64,000 nt of DNA, from positions 5,712,278-5,776,277 of the forward strand of contig OX442426.1 in NCBI GenBank assembly GCA_949361645.1. The letters run 5' to 3'. Source of the DNA: Spongilla lacustris (taxonomy: Eukaryota > Porifera > Demospongiae > Spongillida > Spongillidae). A program made the translations under genes and the position numbers. Shown one piece after another: positions 11,820 to 23,771 of this stretch. Below the pieces are notes generated by a model. It did not search any database and was not told the origin of the DNA. It was given only the letters and a program-made list of their open reading frames with translations. Each line of letters opens with the position of its first letter. Position 1 is the first letter of the stretch.

Positions 11820-12081
11820 CGTGAAAGGGTTACATATAGGGTTGTAAACACACTGGAAATGATATCTGGGGACGAGTCACTACCTGAGAAAATCTTGGTG
11901 GGCATCGGCCCAAAAATTATGGTATTTTCATAGTATGTAGATTTATAGCAAAACTGCGTTTATAAATACTTCTTTTTACGGTACCTCGAAGATAATGGTA
12001 GTCTTTATTTCGAGTTAAACTTTGTTAACGCTATAAGGTACTCAAAGGTAAGAAATGTTCTTAAAAAGTTGCAAAACCATG

Positions 12082-12279
12082 TTATACGGGCAGTGCTTCA
12101 CCACCTAATACCGTTTGACGTGAGTTGGTTTCATGAATAGCACGTGCCATATTTAAACACATAGGCTGTTGGATGACACTTTGGGCATCAACCAAAGTTC
12201 GTGAAATTTGAAATCCATATAGATTAAGACCTGGGGGAGTACCTACATCTGATCGGTTTTCCGGTACCTCTAAAGACAA
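12082..12279 (-). CDS. Possible exon running into the assembly gap
   Basis: A 65-residue minus-strand frame (MSLEVPENRSDVGTPPGLNL..., ending ...GGEALPV stop) is open up to the gap. Its mixed amino-acid composition looks coding. I do not recognise it, and the gap hides anything upstream. Confidence 0.3.
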   Translation of the reverse strand: MSLEVPENRSDVGTPPGLNLYGFQISRTLVDAQSVIQQPMCLNMARAIHETNSRQTVLGGEALPV

Positions 12280-12307
12280 AAAAGTTCTACCAAACTTAAA
12301 GGGTAAA

Positions 12308-12507
12308 NNNNNNNNNNNNNNNNNNNNNNNNNNNNNNNNNNNNNNNNNNNNNNNNNNNNNNNNNNNNNNNNNNNNNNNNNNNNNNNNNNNNNNNNNNNNN
12401 NNNNNNNNNNNNNNNNNNNNNNNNNNNNNNNNNNNNNNNNNNNNNNNNNNNNNNNNNNNNNNNNNNNNNNNNNNNNNNNNNNNNNNNNNNNNNNNNNNNN
12501 NNNNNNN
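12308..12507. other. Assembly gap (200 N)
   Basis: An exact run of 200 N, the usual placeholder for a gap of unknown size. It sits about 120 bp from a tandem repeat, a common cause of assembly breaks. Confidence 0.98.
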
Positions 12508-12624
12508 ATTCTAATGGCATCATGTTCTAATTAATGATACGGTGGACACGTCTACTAGGGATCATCTCTTCCATGTTAATAATCCTTTCAGTGCAGCCAT
12601 TTTTAGCCTAGGGATGCATGCCGC

Positions 12625-12940
12625 TATGTTGGCCTAGGGACAGTCCCTTCAATGCGCAGCCATGTTGGCCTAGGGACAGTCCCTTCAATGCGCAGCCATG
12701 TTGGCCTAGGGACAGTCCCTTCAATGCGCAGCCATGTTGGCCTAGGGACAGTCCCTTCAATGCGCAGCCATGTTGGCCTAGGGACAGTCCCTTCAATGCG
12801 CAGCCATGTTGGCCTAGGGACAGTCCCTTCAATGCGCAGCCATGTTGGCCTAGGGACAGTCCCTTCAATGCGCAGCCATGTTGGCCTAGGGACAGTCCCT
12901 TCAATGCGCAGCCATGTTGGCCTAGGGACAGTCCCTTCAC
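12625..12940. repeat. 36-bp minisatellite, about 9 units
   Basis: Nine nearly identical units contain TTGGCCTAGGGACAGTCCCT. A degenerate unit precedes them near 12594. Each unit holds the palindrome AGGGAC-A-GTCCCT. Because 36 is divisible by three, several frames stay open through the array. These are not genes. Confidence 0.95.
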
Positions 12941-15002
12941 AATTCTTGATCATGATGGCCTGTGACGTGGTAGCTTGTCTAGTATTTACATTTGGTCAAC
13001 CTAATTTTGTCTAACCATTCCCCCTTGTGGGAGGAGCCATTCTATTATTAAATTTAATTATACATATATATCATCGCATGATATATATATATGACGTAAT
13101 GAGCTCGTAGTAACTGGCTGCCTATCCGCTGTGCGCAGCAATACTAGTAATATATTGAGTGTGAATTAACATTTAGGTGCTCTTATGTGTGATTTGTGTG
13201 CATGCATGTTTGTATGTGTTGCATGGACTAACGCTTATACGTTTTTGAGTAAACATCTACTATAATCTTTCAGTAGTTTCGAATTCTGATACTGACAAAA
13301 CAGCGTATCAGAGTAGTAGCTCTTGATCATGCTATACCGTTGCCATGTCTTGATTGTACTGAGGTTTGGAAATGTGTTATTGTATCTATATTTATACATG
13401 GATTTACCGGTGCGGTTATGACTACTATTTTTGGCAAGAATGCCTGGAATTTCCCGGATGTTTCTACAGTATCCATATACATGTACATGTACGTAAAAAC
13501 ATTCCGATCCGATTAAATATACATGTAAAATTATCGTTGATGAGCAAGGAAGGGTTTTAGCATCAATTTACAAAACCATATATAATTATGGCTAGCCGCC
13601 CTACATCTACATTATTAAACCTGTATGACTGTATCAATATGAGTTGCGCAAGCTAGCATGTTACCTCGTACAAAATAACCGTTGGTACGGTACATCAGTG
13701 AACATTTCTTAATAGATCTGTTATAGGCTTTTTACAGTACCGGTTCAGGGGCGCGGATACAGGATTTTAAAGCGGTGCATGTGTGGGGGGGGGCGGGCGG
13801 TACTTAACTGATTTGTAGTGTGTCAGATTCTTTTTATATTTTTTAAATGATGAAATGGTAATATGACTACTGATCTGAGTTGATGTTACGATCCGATGTT
13901 GCACGTTTTGAGTTTAAATATAGGAGGGACCACACATACATATGGCAATCATTGTGGCTGTTCCGGGGGTGAGAGGAAGACCATCTGTAACACCATGTGT
14001 GGTGTGGCTTTTTGGGGGGGGGGGTGAGGTATTCTGCAGAACATGGAACATGTTTCCAACAACCCCCTCGTCATATTCCCAACCATTCCGTCTTCCCCCT
14101 TCAGTTAATCACCAAAGAACTTAATTATGGAAAGTCAGAGATCATCAGCTATCATGTGTTCATATACAGACGTCTGCATATTTTGCGTCTGCATATTATT
14201 CATATGCATGGTCTGCGTGACACTGTATATTACATTCTGTCATGCAGCGATACATGCGGGTGGGGGTGGGGTGGGGTGGGGTGGGGTGGGGGGGAATTGG
14301 GTGAAAGGTTGTGCCATTTAGATGCACATGATGCTCTGCTATTGCTGGATTTACTCATTTGTTAATTGCTTCCTTTCAGAGAAACTTTTATGATGTTATG
14401 TGAATCCATCAAGTCCATAGCAGCACCTTAAATATACTTTTTGGGGGATTCAGTATATTTGGAGTGCGTGTATAATCAGTTAAGCTTGCACCTCCAGAGC
14501 CTTTCTGTCCTACCAGGCTGCCATGTCTGTGTTTCTCCAAGACTTACAGGCAAGAAGTCAAAATGCCATTTTCCTACATTGTATGTGTACCTCTGACAGC
14601 AGGTGAAGCTGTCAGGTAACCACAAACTAGTAAAGGTGAATCCACTACTACTAATGCCCCTCATACCGGCACCCACCCACAATTTTGTCCCAACACATGC
14701 ATGGGCAGCATGCTCTGGAACTTGGAATCCATGATGCAAAATATGGATTGTTTAATTGAGCCACTTCATAGACAACAGACCAAAGTATCCGATCACTTCA
14801 TGTCTTTGGAAATCAAAATTACTGATGAATGCTTTAATAAATTGTTGTTTGCATGTGATGGTATGTTTTGATGGCTGTCATTAGTTAAATATGTGCAAGC
14901 TTATGAAGCCTGCATGGTTGTTAGAGATTAAATAAGCCACAATATTCCTATATATTTAGCAACATAAATGTAATGCTGTTCTTGTGCTTATCATATCTCA
15001 AA
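12941..15002. other. Intergenic DNA with G-rich tracts
   Basis: No gene seen. A G-quadruplex-prone tract (repeated GGGGT) lies at 14259-14294. At 14160-14220 GTCTGCATAT and CATATGCATGGTCTGC resemble the subterminal repeats of the 1490-4439 element, so this may be a solo end of that family. Confidence 0.45.
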
Positions 15003-15097
15003 CCCCTTGTTCCCTTCCTTTTTACACCACCACCATTACCTTCAAATCCTATACACCACTAAAATTTATCAGAGAGAATGTTTTTATATCTTTTAAA
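15003..15097. repeat. Half copy of the long inverted-repeat MITE
   Basis: CTTGTTCCCTTCCTTTTTAC through TTATCAGAGAGAATGTTTTT matches the right arm of the MITE at 6382-6660. No left arm is present. Confidence 0.75.
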
Positions 15098-16522
15098 ACT
15101 CAAATCAGCCAACTCAGCAGATGATGCTCAACTGAATCGCCTTACCAGTTACCATATACATGAATGTTGATGCATCAGTGGAATGCATGGAGCAACATCA
15201 ATTAAACGTCAGAGCTTGCATGCATCTTCTTGATGTTAGGGTCTTCAACCACATCAAGCCTCAAGGACGAAGTTAATGGCGATGTTAATTTACTGCACGC
15301 TGATGAGCACTTGTACACACGTGCACAGGATCATGCATAAATGGTGCAAGTATAACGCGACGTAATTATTACCACGGGTCAATGATCTATGAGTCATGAG
15401 GTTCTAAGATCATTACTTCCTCTTCATGCATGCATGCATATACATAAGTCTATTTTACACGTCAAACAGTCAGACAACCAGGCTGTGAGTATAGAATCCC
15501 GCGTGAGTTGGCCTATATAGTATTTTAGTTTTTCAACGTCGGCAACACACATGCACTGCAGTATACAGAAGGTTTGCGCTGTGCCGAATATACCACTGGC
15601 TATACCGGAAGTAAATGAAGTAAGTGGCTTATAAAATATGCATGGACGTACTGTTCTTTAGCTTCTGCCAATTTTGAATCCAACCATAATCGTTAGGGCT
15701 TACAGCTGAGCACGTCCGAACTGCCCTATATGATACAAATTAAGCTGGCCTAAAAACTATAGTACGCAAAGTAAATATACTGGCTGTGTACCAACGGCAC
15801 AAAAGCCTGTGTATAAGTGTTGTGATTCTATGAGACTATGCGGCTTGATAAGTACATCCGCGGCAGTTGCTGCAGTCTGTGGGCCCTGTGATATGAGATG
15901 AAGTACAAACTTACTACGTTGCTGGAAGTGAATAATGTGACATGATTTTTATAATTTAGCGTGTACGCGTATACGTAGTTGACACAGCCGCGCCCGCATA
16001 TCAGTTGCACGCGGACCTAGCCTTCTACAGGCGTTTCTGTGTGTAGCGCGCGAAGTGCGCAGTAGGGCGCCAAAAGGCGCCTCTTCCCCGAAGAGGACTC
16101 GGGACGAGGCGTTTCAATTTTTGTGATCGCGCCCGTTTGGTGCAATGAAGAGTGTCTGGAAGGCACCTCGGGTGTAATTGGATACCGGATTCGTGCTCCG
16201 GGTGGAAAGTTGGGTTCGGTTACAGCCTTGCGACTGTGTATACCCTGAATACATATAACGATCTTATTGCTGCTAATGTATCAAACACATTACAGTTTAG
16301 CTTGCGCGTGTATATAACATACATATAGCGGCGGTATATATGTAATGATTCATTTCATTGCACCAAAACATGCTATTTGTAAGGTTAAACTCTCCCTACT
16401 TACTTCCCTGCAAAAGAATCAAATGGAGATGTGTAAGTGCATGAAAGTTCTTGTACAAGAATATACACTTGGAACCTATCACCATTCTTTATTCTTATGG
16501 TCTTATCTCCACAGCAATTCAA
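15098..16522. other. Upstream region of the TRAF gene
   Basis: No exon recognised. Two GC-rich hairpins follow each other at about 16066-16095 (GGCGCC-AAAA-GGCGCC, then CCTCTTC-CCC-GAAGAGG) about 430 bp before the start codon. The sequence just before the ATG has a splice-acceptor-like CTCCACAG at 16507-16514, so a 5' untranslated exon upstream is likely. Confidence 0.4.
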
Positions 16523-18622
16523 ATGTCAAATATACAGTTTGGGTACGACAAAAAGTTCCTCCATCCTATCCTTAAGAGACACGAGTGTCCCATATGCCTG
16601 CACGTGATGAGGAACCCTGTTCAGACTGAGTGTGGACATCTCTTCTGTAAGGGATGTCTGGAGCCTGTACTGGAAGTTCCTAACCCTGTCTGTCCTGTTG
16701 ACAAAAGTGATATTGCAGACAAGGTACTGAAATTGGAGGGGTGGGGTGGGGGGGGGGGGGGGGGGGGGGTGTAGGGTGCCACTATCTTCTCCAGTAAGGG
16801 GATGTCCCAGAAATTCCATGCCTATCTCAAATAACAGTTACAGCTTTTAGCTGGTCATGCAGCTCTAACGATTCATTAATAATTCATTATCTGGGGGAAA
16901 AACTTAAGGTTGGCCCTGCACCCACCTCACTTGACTACTAGTAATTGGTGTAAACAACATCTACTTCTCTGTTGAAAGACTTTTCTAGACAATGCATGCA
17001 GAAGGGAGATCCTCTCCTTGGAGGTGTACTGTGATGCCTCCAACAATGGCTGCCCTTGGATTGGGGCTCTGAGGTTGATAGAGGTTAGTGCTATATGGTG
17101 GTGCCTTCCCCCCTTCACCTCATTTGCAGGTCCACTTGGCAGAGTGCAAGTATCGCAATATGCTGTGCAGGCAATGTGGCCATCACTTCCCCCTCTTCTC
17201 CATGGTTGCTCACCAAGACAGGGAGTGCCCCATGAGGCCTGGGGTGTGCCAGTACTGCAAGAAGGAAGTTCCTGTTACACAATTTGAGGTACGCATGTGT
17301 AGGTGTGGGTAATTGATTCCGCTTCTTTTCCTCATATATCACACTGCAGGCTCACATTCAAAAGGTCTGTCCTCAATACCCACACCCTTGCCCCAATGGC
17401 TGCAAGCAGGACATTCTAATGAAACTTCCTGAAGTACACAGTCACTGCATGAGTGCTTTATTTACATCACTGTCTTCTCCCTCAGCTTGAGGCCCACCTT
17501 GATCCCAGGTCTGGGGACTGTCCATTGGCAGAGGTCCCGTGCCCCTTCAAACCATATGGATGTACCTTCGTGGTAATATTTTAATTCACACAACAATAGT
17601 TTGACTTGAATGAATAGTCTAGCTTCCATACATTTCTGCAGTAGTAACTTTGCACTATCAATTTTCAGACGCAGAGGCAATACCTCTCCACTCATCTGGA
17701 TCAGTACTGCATAAAACACATCCATATGCAGGCTGACGGTTGGATGGAACTGAAGGACCAAGCCAACAGGAGCACCAGAGACATAGAGCATATGGGTGAA
17801 CAGATATCACTATTGGAGGGTCACATGACTTCAGTGGAGGGCCTTCTGAATGCTTTGGGGCAGAGGATTGAGGTGTTAGATGGCAGGCCTAGTAAGCTGG
17901 CCACACCCCCAGAGACTACTCTAATACAAGAGCAGATTGGACATCTGCAAAGGACCATTGAAGGTCTACAGAGACAAGTTGGCTCAAATATCATGGGAAG
18001 TATGGCGACTGTGGAAATGCCTTCTCATAAAATTACAGCTGTCAATGATGGGAACATAGATACCCTGCATACCAAGGTGGCTGACCTGGATCATGGATTG
18101 GATCGATGTCTTAGTAGCTGTTTGGACCAAGAGCTCAGACTACAACTTCTTGAGAGGGCCACCTATGATGGTGTCCTTCTGTGGAAGATTGATGACTTTG
18201 ACAGAAGAAGGAAGGAGGCAGTGGATGGAGTGACCATGTCTCTTTATTCTGTGCCGTTCTACACCAGCAGACATGGCTACAAGATGTGTGCAAGGGTGTA
18301 CCTGAATGGAGATGGGATGGGAAAGGGTACTCACCTCAGCCTGTTCTTTGTGGTGATGAAGGGTCCTTTTGATGCTCTGTTGTCATGGCCCTTCAAACAG
18401 AAGGTGACTATGACCATCATAAACCAGGCTGGCAAGAAGCATGTCACAGACACGTTTTGTCCTGACCCACAATCCAACTCATTTCAGAGACCAACACAGG
18501 AGATGAATGTAGCATCAGGATGTCCAATGTTCATTCGTCTGGAACATCTGTTGAATGGAGGATTTGTGAAAGATGACTGCATCTTTTTGAGAGTTGTTGT
18601 GGACATAGGTATCTCTAAATAG
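16523..18622 (+). CDS. TRAF family adaptor / E3 ligase (RING, TRAF zinc fingers, coiled coil, MATH)
   Basis: Six exons: 16523-16723, 16979-17083, 17130-17288, 17350-17433, 17486-17572, 17669-18622. All junctions are GT-AG and phase 0, giving 529 residues. Residues 22-60 form a RING (CPIC, CGHLFCKGC, CPVD) with the Asp-ending pattern of TRAFs. Residues 68-230 hold TRAF-type zinc fingers with paired C/H motifs (CRQCGHHF, CQYCKKEV, CPNGCKQDI, CPFKPYGC). A coiled coil spans roughly 240-370. Residues 378-529 are a MATH/TRAF-C domain (GVLLWKIDDF, HGYKMCARVYLNGDGMGKGT, LSLFFVVMKGPFD, FIRLEHL). TRAFs couple TNF-receptor and Toll/IL-1-type receptors to NF-kB and JNK through K63 ubiquitin. The domain set fits any of TRAF2, 3, 5 or 6, so no paralog is assigned. 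The ATG after the acceptor at 16514 is the only one giving an intact RING. Intron 1 holds a poly-G run at 16747-16770. Confidence 0.93.
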
Positions 18623-18732
18623 CAGCTGATGGAAACTGATAACTATCAGTATTCAAATATAATGGCTTCAAATATATGATTTTAAAGGTTCTGATGACCA
18701 TTGGCTTTTACATTTCATAATTACACAGTAAA

Positions 18733-19013
18733 TTAGAAACACTCTGTGAGACTATGTGAAATTTGGTGGTGCATAGTACTTGAAGGCAGTGGTGTTGTAA
18801 AATGGAAGGAAAAAAGGGTCTAATCATGGGATCAGTAATAAGGGAAAATGCAATAGTGCTAAATACATGTATAGGACTATTACATTACAAATGAGCTAAG
18901 TATACATTTCCCCTTATTATTAGCCCTTTGTTTCCTTCCTTTTTATAACACCACTGCCTTCAAATATCCTATATTGACATTACCAACTTTCTCATAGAGA
19001 TTTTTTTTAAATT
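18733..19013. repeat. Diverged copy of the long inverted-repeat MITE
   Basis: The left arm (AACACTCTGTGAGAC..GAAGGCAGTGGTGTTGTAAAA) and right arm (TTTTTATAACACCACTGCCT..CTCATAGAG) are inverted and match the arms of 6382-6660 with many substitutions. It lies about 110 bp downstream of the TRAF stop codon. Confidence 0.75.
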
Positions 19014-20856
19014 TACTTGCATAGTTGCGTTTTATTCAGAGTCATGTCTGGATGCTATTAACAGTCAAGGTTAATCTTAATAAGGATTCCAATGTGCCAC
19101 AGATGAGTGAGTGAGAGCAGCAAAGAGAGTACCCCCCACTTATGCTACAAATGGAATTGTGAATCTGCTGCTGCAATGTATTAGGGCTGGAGACAAAACT
19201 AGAAATCATTCTTGATGTCAGAATGAATGTCTATGCATGCACATAATTTAATTAAGGAAATGGATGGGTTGGGATGGGGGGGGGGGGGGGAGAGAGACGA
19301 AAGCTTTGTTTCCTCAGACTTTGATGTCCTTTGCATGCTTTTTCATGAAAATGCAAAGACTAATAAATAGCCTGGTGTGCAGTGTAGGTTGCAATTATAA
19401 AAATACTGCATGGTTACTGTATAAAGTTGGTGTACAGAAAATCATTTCAAGTTCTCTGTATAACAATAACTAACCTTGTGGGCCGCATGTTCAAATCCAA
19501 GAACACAATAGTTTTAGATGATTCATCGTTCTTGTTTGGCAAAGCACATGCTTCAGGACACATAGATAGTTGGTTGTAGCAACAATTTTAATGGATAGGT
19601 CCTTAACACTTTAAAAAATACTACAGCAGATAAGGTATTACATGTAACCAGTTGCTGTGTGCAATAGACTGACCCCATGCACATTACACTGCTCCCCTCT
19701 TTATCTGGCTGTGTCCTTACAGTTGTCAACATCGGACAGGGACCCATGTTGAATGCCTCAGCAGTGGTCTGTGGGAATAGGTATACATTGCACTGTGCTC
19801 GTAATATTCATGCAAATTCTATATCTTGTGATAGGCCTTTAGTTTACCCATACATGTACTAGATTATCTACCTAACGGCTATACCACTCAACGTTATGGA
19901 TACAAGCTGCATGCAATTGTGCCTCCCTCTGTTGTTCGATGAACTGCCTTTTGGAATTGTGCAAGATGAATGCTCAGATGATATAAGAATTCATCTGCAA
20001 AGAAAACACTGGATATGTGGTTGGACCACATCAATACAGTTACCAATGATGTATTTAAAGGTGAATTGTGAGACATAAAACTTCTTATGGAGCTTAAAGC
20101 ATCTTATATACTTGCAAGTCTCACTACTGTATGTCCAATGACAAAAGCTAGTATATATGTGTATGAATGGTTAACCATTCTAATTAATGCCACATCTAAG
20201 CGCCTACACATGTATGTACTGGAGGAACGAATTAAATTAAAAGGCGTACTTCCGTAAAAGAATATTTATTTATCGAAAGATGCATACATACATATTATTA
20301 ATGATACATACATACATACATACATACAAACTTCCGCTCTTCATCACAGCAGGCCAGGATCCACTAATGCAATCAAGATACTAGCAGTGCGTCAATGGAT
20401 TATGGCTTTCTTCAAGTGGAAAAAAATCAGGGCTTCAAATTAAAGTAGGCACTATAGTCGCACTACTACTAGTTACATTGCTCTGCGATCGGAGGTTTAT
20501 ATTGCTTAGGATATCGGTCTGTGCACGTGCAATGAATTTTAATTGATGTACTGATGAAGCTGTGAATATTATTATTTCCTGTTTAAGCATTATACTGCTG
20601 ATTCTTTAATTTGCTGATGATGATTCTCATAGCTTCATTCTTTTGGAGGCTGATAACAGTAAATTATTGTGTGTAAACGGTTGGTCGATACTAAATTCAA
20701 CCACTGATTTGTTTGAACGTCGATATAAATTAACATACGCCATGTTGGTGCACGGTAGTATTCGAAATAAATCACATATAAGGTGATCCGCGAATGATTG
20801 ATCACATAAGCGTATTCAACCCTGTCACACCCGCCCAAAGAAGGGGTAAACAAGAA
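19014..20856. other. Intergenic DNA between TRAF and CARD-Death genes
   Basis: No gene recognised. It contains a G run at 19277-19290 and a short CATA microsatellite at 20283-20330. Confidence 0.5.
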
Positions 20857-23771
20857 ATGGATCCCGACTTCGAAGCGGCATGGCAAAGGCTGACGTATAC
20901 GATGATGCGCATGCTTAACGGCCTCGACGCCAACCTGACCGCGCTGCTCCACAGCAAGGACCTTCTTTCCTTCGACGAGTACGAGAAAGGTAACGAGTTG
21001 TTTTTAATATGTATACGCCACCTCGTGACTATGGCCTTCATTTGCGATCGGTTCTTCACGGTACGATGTGATTAACGGCCGCATGAACCAATGTGGGGTC
21101 TCTTAGTTAAGAGCAAGACGGTAACAAGCGATGCCAATGAGGTACTGATGGCGGCCGTGAGAAGGCGGGGAAGGAGCGGTCTGGACGGCTTGGTCAAATG
21201 CCTGAAGGAGGAAGAGGCATACAAAGAACTGGTGGAGGCGATACAAAAAGGTACACGTGAAAAGTGTATATACTGTCCTCATGTCTGTTATTTATATACT
21301 CCTCTACGCCGGTGTAAGAATGGCCATCCGCTCCCAACACGCCTGTGCCATCGTCGCCTTCATTGCCAAGTGAGTGTAAAATTTGTTAGTACAATTGTAA
21401 TTGGTTCATTGCCAAGTTACCGGGCCACTTTTAGAATTACTTTTCAGCCCAGGAAATGCAAAATGTTTTAACAAACTAAATGTAGTCTATAATCGTATCT
21501 GGTAGCAAGCGTATACACAGTGTTCAATAACGTAGTTTTTCGTGGTAATAAAATAATAGCAAATGAAAAACCGAAATTTAAAGAAAGCCACAAACCAAAA
21601 AATCAAAATAATGCATGTGATTGAGCAGGTAGTGCTGCTCCATCTTCAAACCCTAAACCACTTCACCATTTCACTATTGAAAACGATAATCTAGATCTGA
21701 CAAATCCAACTGTTTCAACTGAAATAAGGCAACGATCTTCCATGGCTCTTTGATAAAGACCTTATTTGCTAAGAACTGCTTCAGTATGGGATACGCAGTA
21801 ATTATATGACAGGGCATCAGTATCGATGATACGAATGTCAAAGAACACCTCCGTCTGCATGTGGTAACCACGCCCCTCTTACTGCGAGGTCAAGCCATAA
21901 ACCATATGAGGGATCTGCCTCTCTTACAATTGGTTCCTAATCATAAGCAGTTGCTCACTTCATTGTGCCTCTGTATCACTAGACTCCCCCTTTACAGTCC
22001 AATCCACACTGCAGTGTGAATTACCGCATGAAGGCCAGCCAACAGGATGCTTCAAATAACACACCGCAAGACCATCCTAAATTCATTTGGAGAAAGGTCA
22101 AAATGATAATTTTTAAGTAGAGTTCCTCTCCTTATTAAAGGCCTGCTGTCTTTTGTGTGTGAGGGTGTTAATGTTAGCCAGATCTATGTATATTTCTGAA
22201 CATGATGAGCTTGTGAAACTGTTTCCTTCAATTTCTCGAGTTGTTTTGCAGCATTAAATTTCATTCAACCTTTAGCAGATTCTTGCACTATTTGTGTGCC
22301 TAGCTATGAGGAAAAGTAGGCTGTTTGGCAAGATCTCTCATACCTAGACCTGATAAGCATTCTGGAAGAAACAAGATTTCTTCTTCATGTCTGAGATACT
22401 ACTATGAGAGTGCTGGATAAGAAGTGCTTACAAACCATTGGCATCAGGCAGTATATGAAAATGAGAGACTCTCTGCAAATTGGGACCATTCTCACTGCAT
22501 TGTGGTGATTTTGTGGCTAACTTAAGGACACATTTACCTTCCACTTCCTCTCCACTGACAAATTTCCTTTTTGAAGTCACCATCGCCTACAACGCTTCCA
22601 AGAAAGCAATGACCAGTTGTGACTTTTACTCCAGATCTTTGAACTGGCTGTGTGCTTCCAGCATATTATTTGGTCATGTTCAACACATGGATCATGACAT
22701 GGAGGGGCAAAGCTTTGTGATAGTCAAGTTAAAACTATAAATTGTGTTTACACATTACCCTACTTTGGCAGCAATTCTTAGTAGTGATGCCAAGAAGTGA
22801 GTAGGTCCTATATGTAGGATTTAGAATATGATTAGCAAACACTAATGCCAATGTACCGTACAATCAATTGGACTTTAGCGAGCGTATTTGGATAGAGCCA
22901 TCGATTGCCTACAACGTAGTGAAACTGCCGACGAGCAGACTCGGATGGTTCCTTCATCTTCCGGGTCTGATAAGATAAGATTCACTTGGATAAGAGGTTT
23001 ATTGCACTGTATCTTTGTTACGATCGAAACATTTCATCAATTATTCCTACATCGCCAATTTAATTTTAATTACATTTTATGTATATCAATCCCTCTAAAT
23101 GCAGTTGAAAATACATGTATACTATTAGGATTAAGGATTAGATATTTTTAGTCTGAAGTTAACAATTACAATTACAATTATGCAAAGCCGCCCACTTTAC
23201 AAGTTCTATTAAAGTCCGGTAAGCCTCCATTGCTTGTAGACTGTTTTGAAAGTGTTTTGTTGCTTTCATTTGTATGTAATGGCATTTACATATCATGTTG
23301 CAACTAAATATTAACCTTTAGTTTTATTTTTGACATAAAATAAATTTAGGTATGGTATCATTATATTTAGATGACAACATTAAATAAAATCATTTATAAT
23401 TATAATCCCTTTCTCCCTCCTCCACCCTCCTCTCTCAAATTGCAGAAAAGCATGTCTTGGATGTTGAAGATGTAGATGACTTGTTTGCTTTCTTGAAGGC
23501 TGCAGCTCCCCAATGGAGAAACATTGGAACAAGGCTAGGGTTCCCTAAAGTGGACTTGGATAATATTGTAACCAAGACTGGACTTAGGGAGGATGCACAC
23601 TTCTTCCAAGAGCTCCTGTATAGGTGGTTAAACTGGGCACCTCCTGACCACGAATTTCCCTGTACAGAAGATTTAGCAGCAGCTATTCAGGCAGATTATG
23701 GGAGGCTAGCTTTGAGATTAAAACAAAAAGAGAGCAAATTTATGTCCAAAGAGAAACTTCAAAGTGACTGA
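20857..23771 (+). CDS. CARD plus Death domain adaptor, CRADD/RAIDD-like architecture
   Basis: Three exons: 20857-20989, 21107-21250, 23446-23771. Both introns are phase 1 with GT-AG ends, and the joined frame gives exactly 200 residues. Residues 1-92 fit a CARD (death-fold) domain: LTALLHSKDLLSFDEYEK, then a helix-breaking RRRGRSGLDGLVKCLKEE. Residues 98-185 fit a Death domain: DLFAFLKAAAPQWRNIG, TRLGFPKVDLDNI, LLYRWLNWAPP, AAAIQADYG. Human CRADD has the same order and almost the same length and links caspase-2 to PIDD. Here the partners are unknown, so orthology is inference. An alternative is that the CARD exons and the Death exon belong to different genes. Phase compatibility and the absence of a stop between them argue against that. 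Intron 2 is 2.2 kb. Confidence 0.75.
21251..23445 (+). other. Long intron 2 of the CARD-Death gene
   Basis: GTACAC donor and TTGCAG acceptor. It includes a block of about 48 bp at 21632-21680 (AGTGCTGCTCCATC.TCAAAC) that recurs at 27088-27136. No internal exon is needed for phase. A weak open frame at 22480-22740 is unrecognised. Confidence 0.6.

Noticed and set aside
12608..13014. Repetitive 110-120 residue proteins on both strands; also a CRISPR-like look of 36-bp repeats
   Set aside because: Units are directly abutting with no unique spacers, and frames stay open only because 36 is a multiple of three.
19480..19520. Second tRNA-like B box (GTTCAAATCC)
   Set aside because: There is no A box at the right distance and no stems.
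22480..22740. 86-residue open frame inside the CARD-Death intron
   Set aside because: No recognisable family and no suitable splice sites. The flanking exons already match in phase.
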